Assembly (NCBI RefSeq): GCF_003369915.1 | Contig: NC_046675.1 | Location: forward strand, 2,728,001 to 2,792,000 | Length of the DNA: 64,000 bases | Direction of reading: 5' to 3' | DNA from: Drosophila miranda | Taxonomy: Eukaryota > Arthropoda > Insecta > Diptera > Drosophilidae | Shown: positions 42,626-55,344 of the stretch, one piece after another | Numbering within the stretch: the stretch's first letter is position 1 | How the letters are laid out: every line of letters begins with the position of its first letter | Notes under the pieces: model-generated | Told to the model about the DNA's origin: nothing | The model's input: the letters and a program-made list of their open reading frames with translations, nothing else | The model's database searches: none | Translations under genes and position numbers: made by a program

Positions 42626-43652
42626 ATGAATGCCAGCCTCCCAATTTCGAAGAAACGCAAGGTAATTTAGCGCAAATCGCATTGGAAAATGCAGAGGAAA
42701 GTGCAACGCGCCCGGCTGTATGATGTTTTCGTAAAGTTGTGTGAAAAATCTGCGCCGAACGTCGGAAAGTGAAGTGCATTCGTAGATAACCTCAAACCGC
42801 TGGCTGGCCTGGCGTCTGCAATTTGTTGGAGGCAGCGTGGAGCACCTCCCGTGTCAATTGAAGAACAACAACAGTTAGAGCAGGGAGCGGCTGCAGTGGA
42901 TTATGGTGTAGAATCATTGCTAATAATTGGTGTTTACATCATTTTAGTTCGTCTCCGACGGTATCTTCAAGGCTGAGCTAAACGAGTTCCTGACTCGCGA
43001 GCTCGCCGAGGATGGTTACTCCGGTGTGGAGGTGCGTGTGACCCCTTCCCGCACTGAGATCATCATCATGGCCACCAAGACCCAGCAGGTGTTGGGCGAG
43101 AAGGGACGCCGCATCCGCGAGCTGACCGCTATGGTCCAGAAGCGTTTCAACTTCGAGACCGGCCGCATCGAGCTGTACGCCGAGAAGGTCGCAACCCGTG
43201 GTCTGTGCGCCATCGCCCAGGCTGAGTCGCTGCGTTACAAGCTGACCGGAGGACTGGCCGTCCGTCGCGCCTGCTACGGTGTGCTGCGTTTCATCATGGA
43301 GTCGGGAGCCAAGGGCTGTGAGGTTGTCGTGTCCGGCAAGCTGCGTGGTCAACGTGCAAAGTCGATGAAGTTCGTCGATGGCCTGATGATCCACTCTGGT
43401 GATCCGTGCAACGACTACGTCGAGACCGCCACACGTCACGTGCTGCTGCGCCAGGGAGTGCTCGGCATCAAGGTCAAGATCATGTTGCCCTATGATCCCA
43501 AGAACAAGATTGGCCCCAAGAAGCCACTGCCCGACAACGTGTCTGTGGTGGAGCCCAAGGAGGAGAAGATCTACGAGACCCCCGAGACGGAGTACAAGAT
43601 CCCGCCACCCAGCAAGCCCCTGGACGATCTGTCCGAGGCGAAAGTTTTGTAA
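42626..43652 (+). CDS. RpS3: Ribosomal protein S3 (uS3)
   Basis: Small-subunit ribosomal protein at the mRNA entry channel; the fly protein also has DNA-repair endonuclease activity. Exons 42626-42661 (12 codons) and 42948-43652; 246 aa, the expected length. The KH domain contains [20 protein letters not shown], and the conserved C-terminal half includes [13 protein letters not shown] and [14 protein letters not shown]. Codon use is strongly biased to C/G third positions, as expected for a highly expressed gene. The 286-nt intron after codon 12 was searched by eye for a snoRNA and none was found. A poly(A) signal AATAAA lies at 43750-43755. Confidence 0.99.
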
Positions 43653-46329
43653 ACTTAGTTTTACTGTTCATCAAATGAGCGACTAATCCGAGTCGCCCGT
43701 AAATACAACAAACAAAACAAACTAGAAACACACAAAGCCCTATAAATTCAATAAACCATCAGAAGATAATTTAACTTTAACCGAGAAGAAGCAGCCGTCG
43801 GATCGAGTCTCCTTTTTGTGCAGTGCAGTGTAGAAAGCGAGGGTTGCCCCAAAAAGTTTCGACTGTCCAAAGTCTCGAGTGTGTGCCTTTGCGCGTCTCT
43901 TTTGCCAGTAAACCAGTTTTGAATATACCTTTATTTGTAATTCTCTTTATTTTTGTCGAGTTTTTTGTTGTTAAATTACTTGCGATTCTCGCTGTCTGTC
44001 TTTATTTCCATTTCTTATGAAGCGGAAATCAGCGATTAAAACTGCTCACATTTTGTTCATTTTTTCGAGAAAGAGCCTGCCTGATTTATGAGGTTGTCCT
44101 TCGGTTAGCGTGTAGCCGGGACTCTGTGTCCGGTGTCCCACTGTCCGCTTGTCCGCTGTCCGCTGATAACCTGGCTCGCTTATGGGCCTCTTATTTATCA
44201 TGTTGATATGTTTATTTCCAAGCACTATGGCACTGTGACACGGCCCGGCCCCAAAGGCACAGGGACCAGGGCAATGGCAGCGGCAGCGTGAAAATCAACA
44301 ATCGTTCAATTTATCAACATTTCCGAGATTATAGCGAGAGCGCGAGAGAAAGAGATTCATGTTGGGGGCTTTTACATCGTGCCTGTTTGAAACAAACTGA
44401 AATCGCAGCTGCAGCACACGATCCTCGCCCGATGACAAATGGCCACATGCAACACCCGGATTATAGCGGAGGAGGAGGAGGAGGCGGAGGAGTAGCTGGT
44501 GCTGTTGCTGTTACTGTTGCTGGCGAAGGAAGACTAGGGAGAGGCGACTGTGGGCCATGTCTTGGCGGCATCACGCATCAAGTTGCGATTTGCGCAATAA
44601 ATCTAAATTAGCTAACTCAAAAGCGGTTGGTTCCTGGTTTCCAGCACTATTACAAGCACCCCTCCTGCACTCTCTCTGCGGCTGCTCTTCCACCACTGCC
44701 ACTTGGCCAATCAATTAGGGTCCACATCAAGGCAGAAGAAGCAAATTTTCCAAAACGATCCGCGGGACTGTGAGAAATTTGTGTGCTGCTATTGGAATTT
44801 CCATTGTTGCTGGTATTTGTTGCTGGTGGATTTCAACGCTCGCATAAATCATGCCAGAACCTTTTTAAACACGACTTTGAACGTATGATTTCAACACAAA
44901 TTTGTAAATAAATTAGATCGTGATTATGGCCAACATCAATATCTATCTCCGCCAAACATTGCGGCAGGCATCGTCATCTCCGCGGCCTCAGCCACGGCGG
45001 CGGGAGCAACATTATTAACCGGCCAATGTCTGACATGTGTGTGGCTGCCATAGCTCTCCTCTCCATAAAGACAGACAGCAATAAGACTAACTATATATTA
45101 TAATGGCATAAGCCACTACAACAAAAAGCAGAAACGAAAAAGAATACAAAAAAGGCCCCGACAATTGCCGTCAACAAGTCTGCTATGTCGGCAGCACCAG
45201 TAACGTGTTACTAGTCGCATGTTGCAGTTGTCTCTCAGTGTGTGTGTGTGTGTGTGTGCAACATGCATATTGTCTGTCGCGGGGCTGCACAGGTTCATAA
45301 CTTGCCTGTCGGCTGCCAGAGTTCTGGTGCTGGAAAATCTCTTGCAGCTAGGACGCACTATTTATACACTTTTTTGCTAACCGAAAGATACTCTACGAAT
45401 ATGGGACATGGGATCAAAGACTATCAAAGTTCAGGCTGATTCAAACTTCCAGGAAATCTCCAGATCACAGCCTGGATTAAGTCTGTGTCAAAATACTTGT
45501 CCTTCCTCCTACTTTTGCTTTACACATGGCATCATAAGCTGTCCTCGTATTATCTTTTATTTTTCAAGAAATTCCCTCGAAGTAGACTTAATAAATTCTT
45601 CGAATTTGAACATTATCTTTGAAAACAGATTTGTCTTTAAGGTATAAACACTCCCATCAAATATATTAATCATTATTTTAACTATCTGTCAATAGAATGT
45701 TTAGAATTACATACATATGTACATATGTATATCTCTCGCACTCATCATCTTAAGCAATCTCTATCCAACTTATTTGAAAGAACTAAACAAACTAATGAGA
45801 TACTTGAATGGACTTCCCTTTAAGTACAATCAACTGTTCGCGTTTCCCACGCCAAACACAATTCTATAGACACATTTATTGCCTTATCCTGTTCTTGATA
45901 AATATCATACTAGAAGATCTAACCTTCAGCCGCACCACAAGCCGCATCCATCTTTGAATGGATAGGCCCCATCCAGGGACCACATGGCCGTGGCAAGTGT
46001 ACAATACAATAACAATGGCATCGTAACTGTAATAGTTGCAAGTTGCAACTACGAGTATTTTGTATTTCTATAAGGCATAAGGCATAAGGCATACGGCTTT
46101 GCTCTGCTCGTTCGAGTCTCTGGCTATATTTGCTTTGATTTACCAACATTATTATGAGGTTTTGTGTCATGATTTTGCCATCATTATTTAGCATTAAGAA
46201 ACGCTGGCTGGCGCGTAATGTGTTTTTCATGTGAACTGCCAGGCCAGACGACATTTATCATCATCATCAGATGCGATGCTGCTGCTGCCTGCCTGCTGCT
46301 GATGCTTGGAGTGGGATCTGTAGTGGCTC
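43653..46329. other. Gene-poor spacer after RpS3
   Basis: After the RpS3 3' UTR come about 2.5 kb without a convincing gene. The stretch holds a G/A-rich GGAGGAGGAGG tract (44469-44492), a (TG)n run at 45237-45259, and A+T-rich DNA. Small open frames have no family similarity. Confidence 0.5.
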
Positions 46330-47634
46330 TCACTGGTAATAGCCACGTTTGCCAGCCTCCTCCACGATCGTTTGCAGTGCGGCAAAGGCTTCGCTGGCCG
46401 TGGACTCAATCTCACCAGCGGACAAAATGAACAGATCCTCGCTGTCCGGTGGTCCGCGCAGCTCGTACGTGAAGGTAATGGGCACCTTTAGATGACCATG
46501 AACCCAGTCCTTGGATCCGCCGCTAGAGGGATATATGGTCTCGTAGATGCTGCCACTCCTGTAGATTCGTCCACTCTGCTTCTTGATCTGTTGGGCTGCC
46601 AGTTGTCCGATCTCCTTCAGATCTTGATAGTTCTCCACTCGCTCTGGCGTGTGGCCATAGGGGAACATGATCAGCTGGGAGTAGCTGTGCAGGGAAATGA
46701 AGGTCCTTATCCGCTCCGACTGGATGCGATTCTCTAGGAACTGAACGATGCGCTGCGTCTCCACCTCGCTGCCCGCCGACGGTCCGGAGTAGTCGTAGCG
46801 ACAGGGATCGCCACTGGCCCCCGTCGCGTTCCAGTGAAACGGAAAGTTTCTGTTCAGATCCACACCCCGGCATATTCCGAACAGAGAGCGGTTCTTGCGC
46901 CACATGCGATCGCCCTTAAACGTGTAGCGATAGCCATCTGGATTCACTGTGGGAAAGATCACCCAGTTCTGGGAGCGGGCCAGCGTCTGCACAGCTGCAT
47001 CCTTGGAGTTCAGAAGCTGTTCGATGAAATACGTGGCCGTGGCCGGGGCGATCCATTCGCGCGCATGGATCCCGCTCTCCACAAAGACGCTGGTAAGATT
47101 CTCCCCTCCAAAGGCAATCCTCACACCTCTGATGGGGAGTCCCTGGGTGCTAGCCCCCAGATCCACCAGGGTGACCACCTCTGGCCGCTGCTGGGCCAGA
47201 AACTCGAGCCAGGCGTAGATGCTGTCCAGTTGGAAGTAGCGTTTCCAGTCGAACTGATCTGGCGGAGTGCCCTCGGGTGCCACCTCGCGGTAGTTGGCAT
47301 CGATCAGAGCCTGGAAATTGTGGTTCAGGATGCGGTGGCTCACGTTGTAGCTCTGTAACAGGTCATCGAAGTCGGCCGCCTTGTGCGAGGTCACCATGAT
47401 CGTCAGTTTCTGTCCCGGCACTCGGGCATGGCCCATGAACGAGCACGAATCGCTTGCCAGCTCCAACGCCTGGAAAAGTTGCACGTGATCGGCACTCGCC
47501 AGCTCTACTTGATAAATGCGCGTGTGGTCGTACCGGGCCTGTGCTTGCGATTGGGGCTGTGCAGGGACACCAAGCTGACCAAAGGTCAGCACCAGCCACA
47601 GTAGCAGCACCAACAACCGAGTGATCCACAACAT
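46330..47634 (-). CDS. M14 zinc carboxypeptidase (A/B type), predicted acidic specificity
   Basis: Secreted digestive-type procarboxypeptidase. A single exon encodes 434 aa. The start is the ATG at 47634 (MLWITRLLVLLLWLVL), which opens a signal peptide. The activation propeptide spans about 35-120 and the catalytic domain about 125-430. Zinc ligands are H190 and E193 (HAREW) and H316 (SLHSYSQ). The catalytic Glu is E391 (TYELRG). NPDGY, WRKNR and DLNRNF substrate-site motifs are present. The residue at the base of the S1' pocket, in SSGGSKDW, is Lys375 (position 255 in bovine CPA numbering). CPA has Ile and CPB Asp there. A basic residue at this place favours C-terminal Glu/Asp, as in human CPO and a Helicoverpa enzyme. 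A GATA site lies about 87 bp upstream of the ATG. Confidence 0.94.
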   Translation of the reverse strand: MLWITRLLVLLLWLVLTFGQLGVPAQPQSQAQARYDHTRIYQVELASADHVQLFQALELASDSCSFMGHARVPGQKLTIMVTSHKAADFDDLLQSYNVSHRILNHNFQALIDANYREVAPEGTPPDQFDWKRYFQLDSIYAWLEFLAQQRPEVVTLVDLGASTQGLPIRGVRIAFGGENLTSVFVESGIHAREWIAPATATYFIEQLLNSKDAAVQTLARSQNWVIFPTVNPDGYRYTFKGDRMWRKNRSLFGICRGVDLNRNFPFHWNATGASGDPCRYDYSGPSAGSEVETQRIVQFLENRIQSERIRTFISLHSYSQLIMFPYGHTPERVENYQDLKEIGQLAAQQIKKQSGRIYRSGSIYETIYPSSGGSKDWVHGHLKVPITFTYELRGPPDSEDLFILSAGEIESTASEAFAALQTIVEEAGKRGYYQ

Positions 47635-48778
47635 CTTCACTCGCGTACAGTCAAATCCAGTCTAATCTTTTGCTTTTGTCGAACAACTGAAAGTGGAATA
47701 TGCTAAGCGGAATACATACTGATAAGCAATGATTAGTGAAGGCAGAGTGTTCTTCTAGATACCGTATAATGGGACTAAAATCGAAGACATACGTACGAAC
47801 CTTGTAAAGGCTAAGGACTGATGATAGAAATTGATTGATTAAAGTTACTGCCCAATATGCCCAATTTCAGTGAACAGTTCGAGGAGTAGCATGGAGATTA
47901 TTGTCTCATCCACAGAACATCTTCCCTGGCTGAGATAAGCTGCGATTAAGAGCTTTTCAGCTTTTGTAAAGCTCTTCTCTTCTATCCAACCGATCGCTTA
48001 TATTTCGTACGAGTATGTATCGTATGTATTACTATTGTGTCTATCATCCCCAAACAATTACAAATAACGAAAGAAATTGTGTAACGTTCGATTTCGTGTT
48101 TATTAAGGACAACCCCAACTTGCAACTTAATGCAAGTTTGGGTATTTATTGACTTTGACTTCCATTCCATTGCGCTCTTCTTCATGCGCGGCGGTTCCTA
48201 TATTAGTCCGAATCTTTACTTACGAGTAAAAGCACGTAGGAAACAGCCGGAAGGACGCCATAGATTGTGTCAGATTGTATAGTATAAGTACATATAGATG
48301 TATTCCAGATCAGCATCAATAGCCGAGTGTATATAGCCATGTCCATCTGTTTGTCCCGTATACCTACATAGGTATACATATTTTATAATATATTGCATAC
48401 AATACTATTAGATAGAATTGGGTATAATTGGGAAAAGGTTCGCCCGAGGCCTTGTTTCGGTTGTGGTGTTACTGAAATTTTCACAGAAAGGAGATGTATC
48501 AAATCAAGTATTTAGCCACTTCAGAAAATATCTAACAACATTTGTATAGTAAACAGAATTAATTTTTTTTTTTTTCGCCAGTTGTTACCTAAGGTCTCTA
48601 GCCTACAATAGATATCGTATACTATCAATTTGGTCATAAGGTTTGAGTCAAAAAACAAAACGAATCACTTCGCCTATCATTAGAGGGATACATATTTGAT
48701 GTTAATTGATCGAGCAGTCGTCACTATACATTGTTACAGTTGGGATAGTCCGATTTCGGAGAATCCATAATGGTGGCA
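47635..48778. other. Spacer upstream of carboxypeptidase / ABCA 3' flank
   Basis: GATAAGC at 47721-47727 lies near the carboxypeptidase start, and a second GATAAG is at about 47934. The right part holds the ABCA 3' UTR on the - strand. No gene is seen. Confidence 0.5.
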
Positions 48779-51700
48779 CTACTCTGCCTGCCTGCTTTGA
48801 TTCTTCTTCTTCGACTTTTTCTTGACAATGTCCAGAAATACATCTTCCAGCGACGGCTGCGCCAGAGAATAGTCCGCCACCTTCCAGCTGCTCTGATTCT
48901 TCTCAATGTATAAAAATACTCTCGACCATCGCAGTTTGTCAGTGGGTATGTGGTAAGTGAGCCTGCCACCGAACTCCTCCCTGAAAGAGCCACCATTAGG
49001 GGTATGTTTGGCTGGTCCGAATACAACTTACTCTAGCCATGAATTGGGATAGTCTAAATTCATTTGATTCTTTATCGTCTTAAGAGTGTGGGCCATGCTG
49101 TGTGGGTGGATTTAAGGGTTCAATTTATACGGCCGTTGGAGACTCTTTAAATTCCTACTCACCTTTCCGGACTCGTCTCCACAACTAACTTGAGCACCAG
49201 AACCTGGGCTAATTTATTCTTGATGCGCTGCTGCGATCCCAGGCAATGAATTTTCCCATCCACCATAATAGCCAATTGAGTGCAGAGGGCCTCCACCTCC
49301 TCCATGCTATGGGAGCTAAGCAACACTGCCTTCCCGCTGTCACGCAGTGAGGAGAGGACATTCCACACATGCCGCCGGGACGCTGGATCGACTCCAGAGC
49401 TGGGCTCGTCCAGACAAATGAGCGATGAGCCCTCACCGGCCACCGCTGCGTTTAACTTTCGCTTCGTGCCGCCACTGTAGTCCTTGACCTTGTTGTCCAG
49501 GTGCTTGAAAAAGCCATAGTCGGAGGCCAGCTTTTCAGATGCTTCTGTGACGAGATTCCGGGGTGTGCCGCGCAGCAAAAGGAATATCCTGAGTGTTTGA
49601 CGGCCAGTGCAGAAGTCGAAGAGCGTGTCGTGCTGGGGGCAGTAGCCGATCTGTTTCCTCGCAGCTGTGGGACTCCATTTGAGGCTGTAGCCTCTGACAT
49701 GAATACTCCCCATCGTCGAGGATATCTCGCCTACAATCATCTTAAAGGTAGTCGTTTTACCGGCCCCGTTGGCACCCAGCAGACCAAAGCACTCGCCCCT
49801 GCAGTGAATTTGAGGTTTAGTTATTACTATGGCTGCTGTTTAGTCCGCTACTCACGGTTTGACAGTGAAGGATATTCCCCTCACGGCAGACACGCAACAG
49901 AATCTTTTTGAGACACGTTTCAGGACCAGAGCATGTTTCTTGCGATCCTCGGTCGACATTTTACTTATCCTTTCGGCCGCAGCAGCCACATCTTCATCGT
50001 CGCTTGCTGGCTTTTTTTTTAAACACAACCAAAACAAAATATATTTCAGGCCATACCACACTGTGGTAATGTAATTGGCGAAAAACAGCATCAGCAAGTA
50101 GATAATACCAGAAATAAGCAGATACTTCACCTCCACCCAATCCAGGATATCTGTGAGAGAAATTTAACATAAGGCCGTTTTCGGCAAAAAGTCCAACGAG
50201 CACATTCAAATTAAAGTTTATAAAATCACTATTCCAAAAACATTTGTCTCGATACTATTTTCTAAAAATATTGAATCTCTAATTTAACCAATTGACATAT
50301 AATTTGATTAACTTTGATCTCAAAACCTATGCAAATAAGCAAATCTTCACTTTTCCGGTATTTTTGGTTATTATTTCGGTACTTTTTGGTATTATTTCGG
50401 TATTTTTATAGTCATGTTTTCCTTGACTACCTATAGGAAAACTTATTCTCGTTAAAAGTTGTTCCTAGAAGTTTGCTCAATATCGGTTAATGGTATATTT
50501 TAAACCTTTATTAAGCCAAGATATTTCTGTCCCGTGCGAAATGTCGCGTGCGATATAAGGTGCGACAGAGGCTTAAACTAAATTTAAAAAGAAGCTAAAA
50601 ATCATTTCTGCGTAAAATTATAGCCACTTTAAAGGGACATCAATGCACAACATTTATCGGAAATTCGCATCAATATATTGACTCAATTTTCGCTTAAATC
50701 TAAGTTTGAATTGATCGACGTGAAAGCCACTCATATTTCAGTCCCGCGCAAATACGTTGTTCTTTATTTCACAAATCCCGAAAATGAACCGTTCCCCAAA
50801 ATCGACCTTTGCATTCATTATCAATATTTGTAATCAAGTGCTATTTTATAGGATTTTTAGATCCCTCTAACTTTGACCTTTTTTACCACTTGCAAGGCTT
50901 ACGACTGCCCACATGGTCATTTCCATGATGTCGCACGGCACATTTGTACGCATTTAAAGAGAAAAAATAGTCAAAATATTGTGAAAAGGATTTTTAATTT
51001 CACAATATGCATAACTTAAAACTCTTAAATAGCCCAGTAATGGTGCCAAGGATGATTTTGGGGAAAATATTCGTTTTCCAGATAATTGAAAAAAAAGCCA
51101 GGCATTCGCAGGGGACAAAAATATAAGTGTGTGTTCGCGGTCAACGGTACAAAAGCCGATTTCAGCGAAACCTAAGAAAATATTTCAATGTGAATAATTT
51201 GTTGTCCCTTAATGTACCCAAAAATGATTATTGATATTTTTTTTAAGTCTAATGTTAAGGATATTTGCACGGAACGAAAATTTCTGGGGTGAATAAAAGA
51301 TACGTCGATATTAGGAAATTTTTCTGGGATTTCTTTTAGATAGTTTCATATGCATCATTATGACATGATATGTCAATATGTTAAACAAGTTAAGTTTCAA
51401 TCAAGTTCGAAAATAAGATCGGTAATACATCTCTCCATATGTAACTGGAAATGTGCTATGTGATATGTGAGTGCGCTCAAAGTGTGTGTCTTGATACTTA
51501 CCGAAGCAATTGCAATAGTAATTTATAGGTGTTAGGCCGGGAGTACAATTCAACCTGAGCTCATCTAAGTTTTCAACTGGGATGAAATCAGCATGGCACC
51601 GCATAAACCTTTCAAAGCCGTTTGCGACCGCAAATGTGCCAGTAAACACAGGGTAAGGGTAAAATACGTATATAATCCACCGAAACTCCGTTTCGTCTAC

Positions 51701-54700
51701 TCTGTGATACACCATTACCATGAGGATGGCAAACAACCCACCTACGCAAAGGAGAAACGGATTTGGGGCTTAATTTAAAATGCTTCTCTGAAGACTGAAG
51801 TTTTAAAATCCTACCGATCAGAATGTGGATCGTGGAAATTATGACCACAGCAGTGCCAGCATTTCTGAAAAGGCATGCTATTATATAGGTAAAGGGTAGA
51901 CTCGCCACTCCTATGATCATCAAAATCAATAGCATGTCCCCGGGATGGCACGACTCGTGCACCGCCACTAGCAGTGCCAGCGAAAACACAAAGTAGAGAA
52001 CCAAGTCCGGGATGTAGTGGGTAAGCCAGTAGGTCACCATGTTTACGCCGGACATCTGTTGCTGCATCCGTATCTGCGTTACCTTCTCCTGCACCACCAA
52101 GATGGCGAATATCGCCAGGACAATGGACAGATATATTGAAACAGAAATGGTCAGTGGGATAGTCAATTGTGTATCACTCTCTCCATATTCCCCCCATTGG
52201 TAGGGGGCATTGGTTACCTCTATACTCGCCTCGTGACCCACCACTGCTTTGGCCATGGCGTTGAACGCGAGGTTGAGCGAAAGTGGAGCACTATGCAGGA
52301 AGGGATCATTTCTACTCCAGACGATCATCTCTTGGTCGACGGTGACTGCCGCTATAAGGCTGCGCTTTATTTCGTACATCCTTTCGGGCGTTTCTTGCCC
52401 CGGGCCGATATAGTCGCCTACATTCTGGCTTATTCTTTCGACGGTGCAGTGTTGCTGGGCTAACTCTTGGTAGGCATTGGATATATCCCGCATAGGGCGA
52501 GCGTCCGATTTCGGTTGCAATAATATTAAGACGTCATCGCTTTTGTAATCAGCCAGTGTTAGCGGTAGCCTCTTCATATAGGAGCTTGATTGCCCTCGAA
52601 TAATAGTTAGAAGGTAGATGACTAGAGGCAGCAGCAGGATAACCAGAAGCATCCATTTCTTATCATAAATGTATAAGATCTTCTTCAAAAGCATGGCCTC
52701 CCACTGGCCTAGGCAGCACAGGCAACAATTGTCACGACGTCTCTGTGCCTGCCTCTGCCTCTGCTCATCCAATCCGCCTCCGCTGGTGCGACCGCCACCG
52801 CCACTCCCAAGATCTTCCGCACCGTGCGACATAAATATTTCTGCAAGACTGGCGGAGCTAAGACCGAATCCCACAACATCCAGCTGCTCCTTCTGTTGCT
52901 CCAAGTCGTTGAAGAGTGACCCAAAGGATCTCAAAAAGCGGTGAGGTAACCGATAGGACACGTCGGATCCAATGTTACTCTGTAGACGCGTGTGGGGGAC
53001 GTGCTCGGCTATCAGCTGGGTCAATCTGGGCACATCGCACCGTGGGCCCTTCTCGCAGGTGAGCAGATGGCTCGTTTCGTACTGTTTCTTGAGGGACGCC
53101 AATGTGCCCAGGCAACGGAGCCGGCCATCGCTTATGATGGCAATGCGGTCAGCCAATACTTCGCCCTCGTCCATTTGATGGGTGGTGAGCAGAATAGTGC
53201 GCCCCTGCTTCTCGTCCAGCAACAGCTTCCATAGTTCGAGCCGCGAGCTGGGATCCAGACCCGAACTGGGCTCGTCGCAGAACACAACCTTGACATTGCC
53301 GCACAGGGCGCAGGCCAACGCAAGCCGACGCTGGGTACCGCCAGACAGACTCCGGGCCGAGCTGTTGGCCTTTTCCTGTAGGCTAAGCTTCTGCAAGTAC
53401 TTGTCCACCTCCTGCTTGACCGCTGCTCCCTTTAGACCTCTGAGCCGGCTGTAGAATCGCAGGTGGCTGGCTGCACTTAAGCCACCAAAAAATATGCTCT
53501 TCTGCGGACAAATACTCAAGGATCGACGGGCCAGGAGCCGTTCGGTTTGTATGTCGTAGCCATTGATAATCGCTGTGCCGGAGCTGGGTTGAATAGTCCC
53601 CGTCAACATTTGTATGGTAGTCGTCTTGCCAGCGCCATTGTGTCCCAGGAGCACCATGATCTCGTTCTCAAACAAATCGAATGTGAGGCGAGTGACCACC
53701 TGTCGCTTGCCAAAGCTTTTACTGAGACTTTTGATTTGAACACCAGATATTTGGCCCTTGGCGTTGGCATTCACGAGCTTGGAGTTCCCTCGTTGGACAG
53801 GATACCAGACCGGGAGGGATAAAACACGTCGCATGTACTTGGCCGGACACCAAAACCGTTTGGTGCACGGGAAAGACCACGGCTGTGGCGTGCCAAACTC
53901 ACCCGGCCTCACCTGCTCTATGTATAGACAGATGAGGATCGAGATCAAGCTAACCAGCAGCATGATTAACAGTATCGCACCCACGCTTATGCTGTCATTG
54001 AGCCATGACGTCTTGAACAGATTGCTCCACTGCAAACCCAGACCTGCTTCCTCCCATATGACAATTCGATCCAAGCCCATCCCCATGGCCGAGCATACAA
54101 AAATGCTGCACACGATGCTCGCCAGTGTCCCCGTGGTGTCTTTGTCCGCGATTATTGTGGGCACAGAGCTGGCAATAAGCAGAAGGGGGGCAATGATGCC
54201 AACCCAAATGCTGCGAGAGCAGAAGGAGCTAACGAGGAAGCCAAAGCATATGAAAGAGTGGCTGCACACAAGCATAAAAAAGAGAAAGACGGACCAGCCG
54301 GTGTGAGCTAGAAGGGGCATGCCTTGAAAGGGCCAAATTCTTCTGATGTCGATTAGCGTCCAAATACTCGCAACGAACAGCGATATTATGATTGTAATTA
54401 TCATGGATTTGACATACCAGGCCAGCCATTGCAGAGAGTTGCTTACGTCGAAGATGCTTAACATTTCCTTCAGCTGAAGCTCTTTTTCCTCGACAATGTC
54501 CTGCCAAATGAAACGCTTAAAGAACTGCTTAAAGAATTACTTAGTCTTACCTTAACATCTAATACGAACGGGACTGCAAAGACACACAATAAAATTAAAG
54601 GAAGAAAATCGCCATAAATAAGTTCAACATTTGTATATAGTTGTTCGAGTTTCGGTCGAATCACAGCTTGGGTGGAGTTCTTTTTCTGCAGATACTGTAT

Positions 54701-55344
54701 GCTGATTTCCCTCTGAATAAGTAGAAACCCACTTTCCTGGTATTCGTGTTTGTCGTTGTGTAGCGATATCAGGCGATTCGTCTTGAAGTGTTTTTCTTTG
54801 GTAATGGGAAACCGCAGGGCAAATCGAAACCTATGCGGCAATTCGGATATATCGGACCATTCATCGGGAAACTCTATGCCGCACACCCCTTCGCTCGGAG
54901 CATCTCTTCTAAGCACTGCCTCCAAGGTCTTGGCATCGACATAGCCCCCAACAAACATCGTAATGCTGCCGTCATATTCAGGAAAGGATACTCCGTTAAT
55001 AAGCGACTCAAGAATTTTGTTCTGCGGCGAGTATAATACGAAAACTTGACCGTTTCTGTTGCAACAATTGAATACAATAGTAAATAATATTTTTGTTTAG
55101 TTATAATTAGTGGTTCGACTTACTGTATTAGTGTTTGCTGCTCATGCTCATGCTTAATGCTGTATTCATTTTCAGCTTGCCATATTAGGAAAGCAAACAC
55201 CAGCGGAATTACAAAAGCAAATATTATTAAAAGAGCCAACTGCCCTTTGCGTCCAAAGAGCATACATAGATTCTTCCACAATATCAATAGAAACTTCTTT
55301 GTGAAGGACAAGACCTCCGGCTCTTCGTTTGCCGTATTTTCCAT
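48779..55344 (-). CDS. Full-length ABCA-subfamily transporter
   Basis: Full ABC transporter of the lipid-transporting ABCA group. Eight exons read leftwards: 55344-55124, 55055-54551, 54500-51815, 51741-51502, 50150-49856, 49798-49163, 49097-49032, 48980-48779; 1616 aa. Layout: first transmembrane helix near 32-55 (LALLIIFAFVIPLVFAFLIW), an extracellular loop, a helix bundle to about 440, NBD1 (Walker A GHNGAGKTT near 528, signature LSGGTQRRL, Walker B VVFCDEPSSGLDP), a linker, a second membrane half at about 830-1240, and NBD2 (Walker A GANGAGKTT near 1327, signature YSGGTKRKL, Walker B LICLDEPSSGVDP, H-loop SSHSMEE). The signature of NBD2 starts with Tyr where Leu is usual. The C terminus is Lys-rich. 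Intron 4 is long (1351 nt). I cannot decide which Drosophila ABCA gene this is. Confidence 0.93.
50151..51501 (-). other. Long A+T-rich intron of the ABCA gene
   Basis: 1351-nt intron in a gene whose other introns are 51-76 nt. It contains a cluster of four GGTAT/GGTACTTTTT elements (50355-50408) and A+T-rich DNA with stray CpG-rich words (GTCGCGTGCGA near 50543). It may hold an old transposon remnant, but no terminal repeats or coding sequence are visible. Confidence 0.45.

Noticed and set aside
42662-42947. snoRNA in the RpS3 intron
   Set aside because: Human RPS3 introns host snoRNAs, and a C-box-like ATGATG occurs near 42720. No matching D box or terminal stem is visible.
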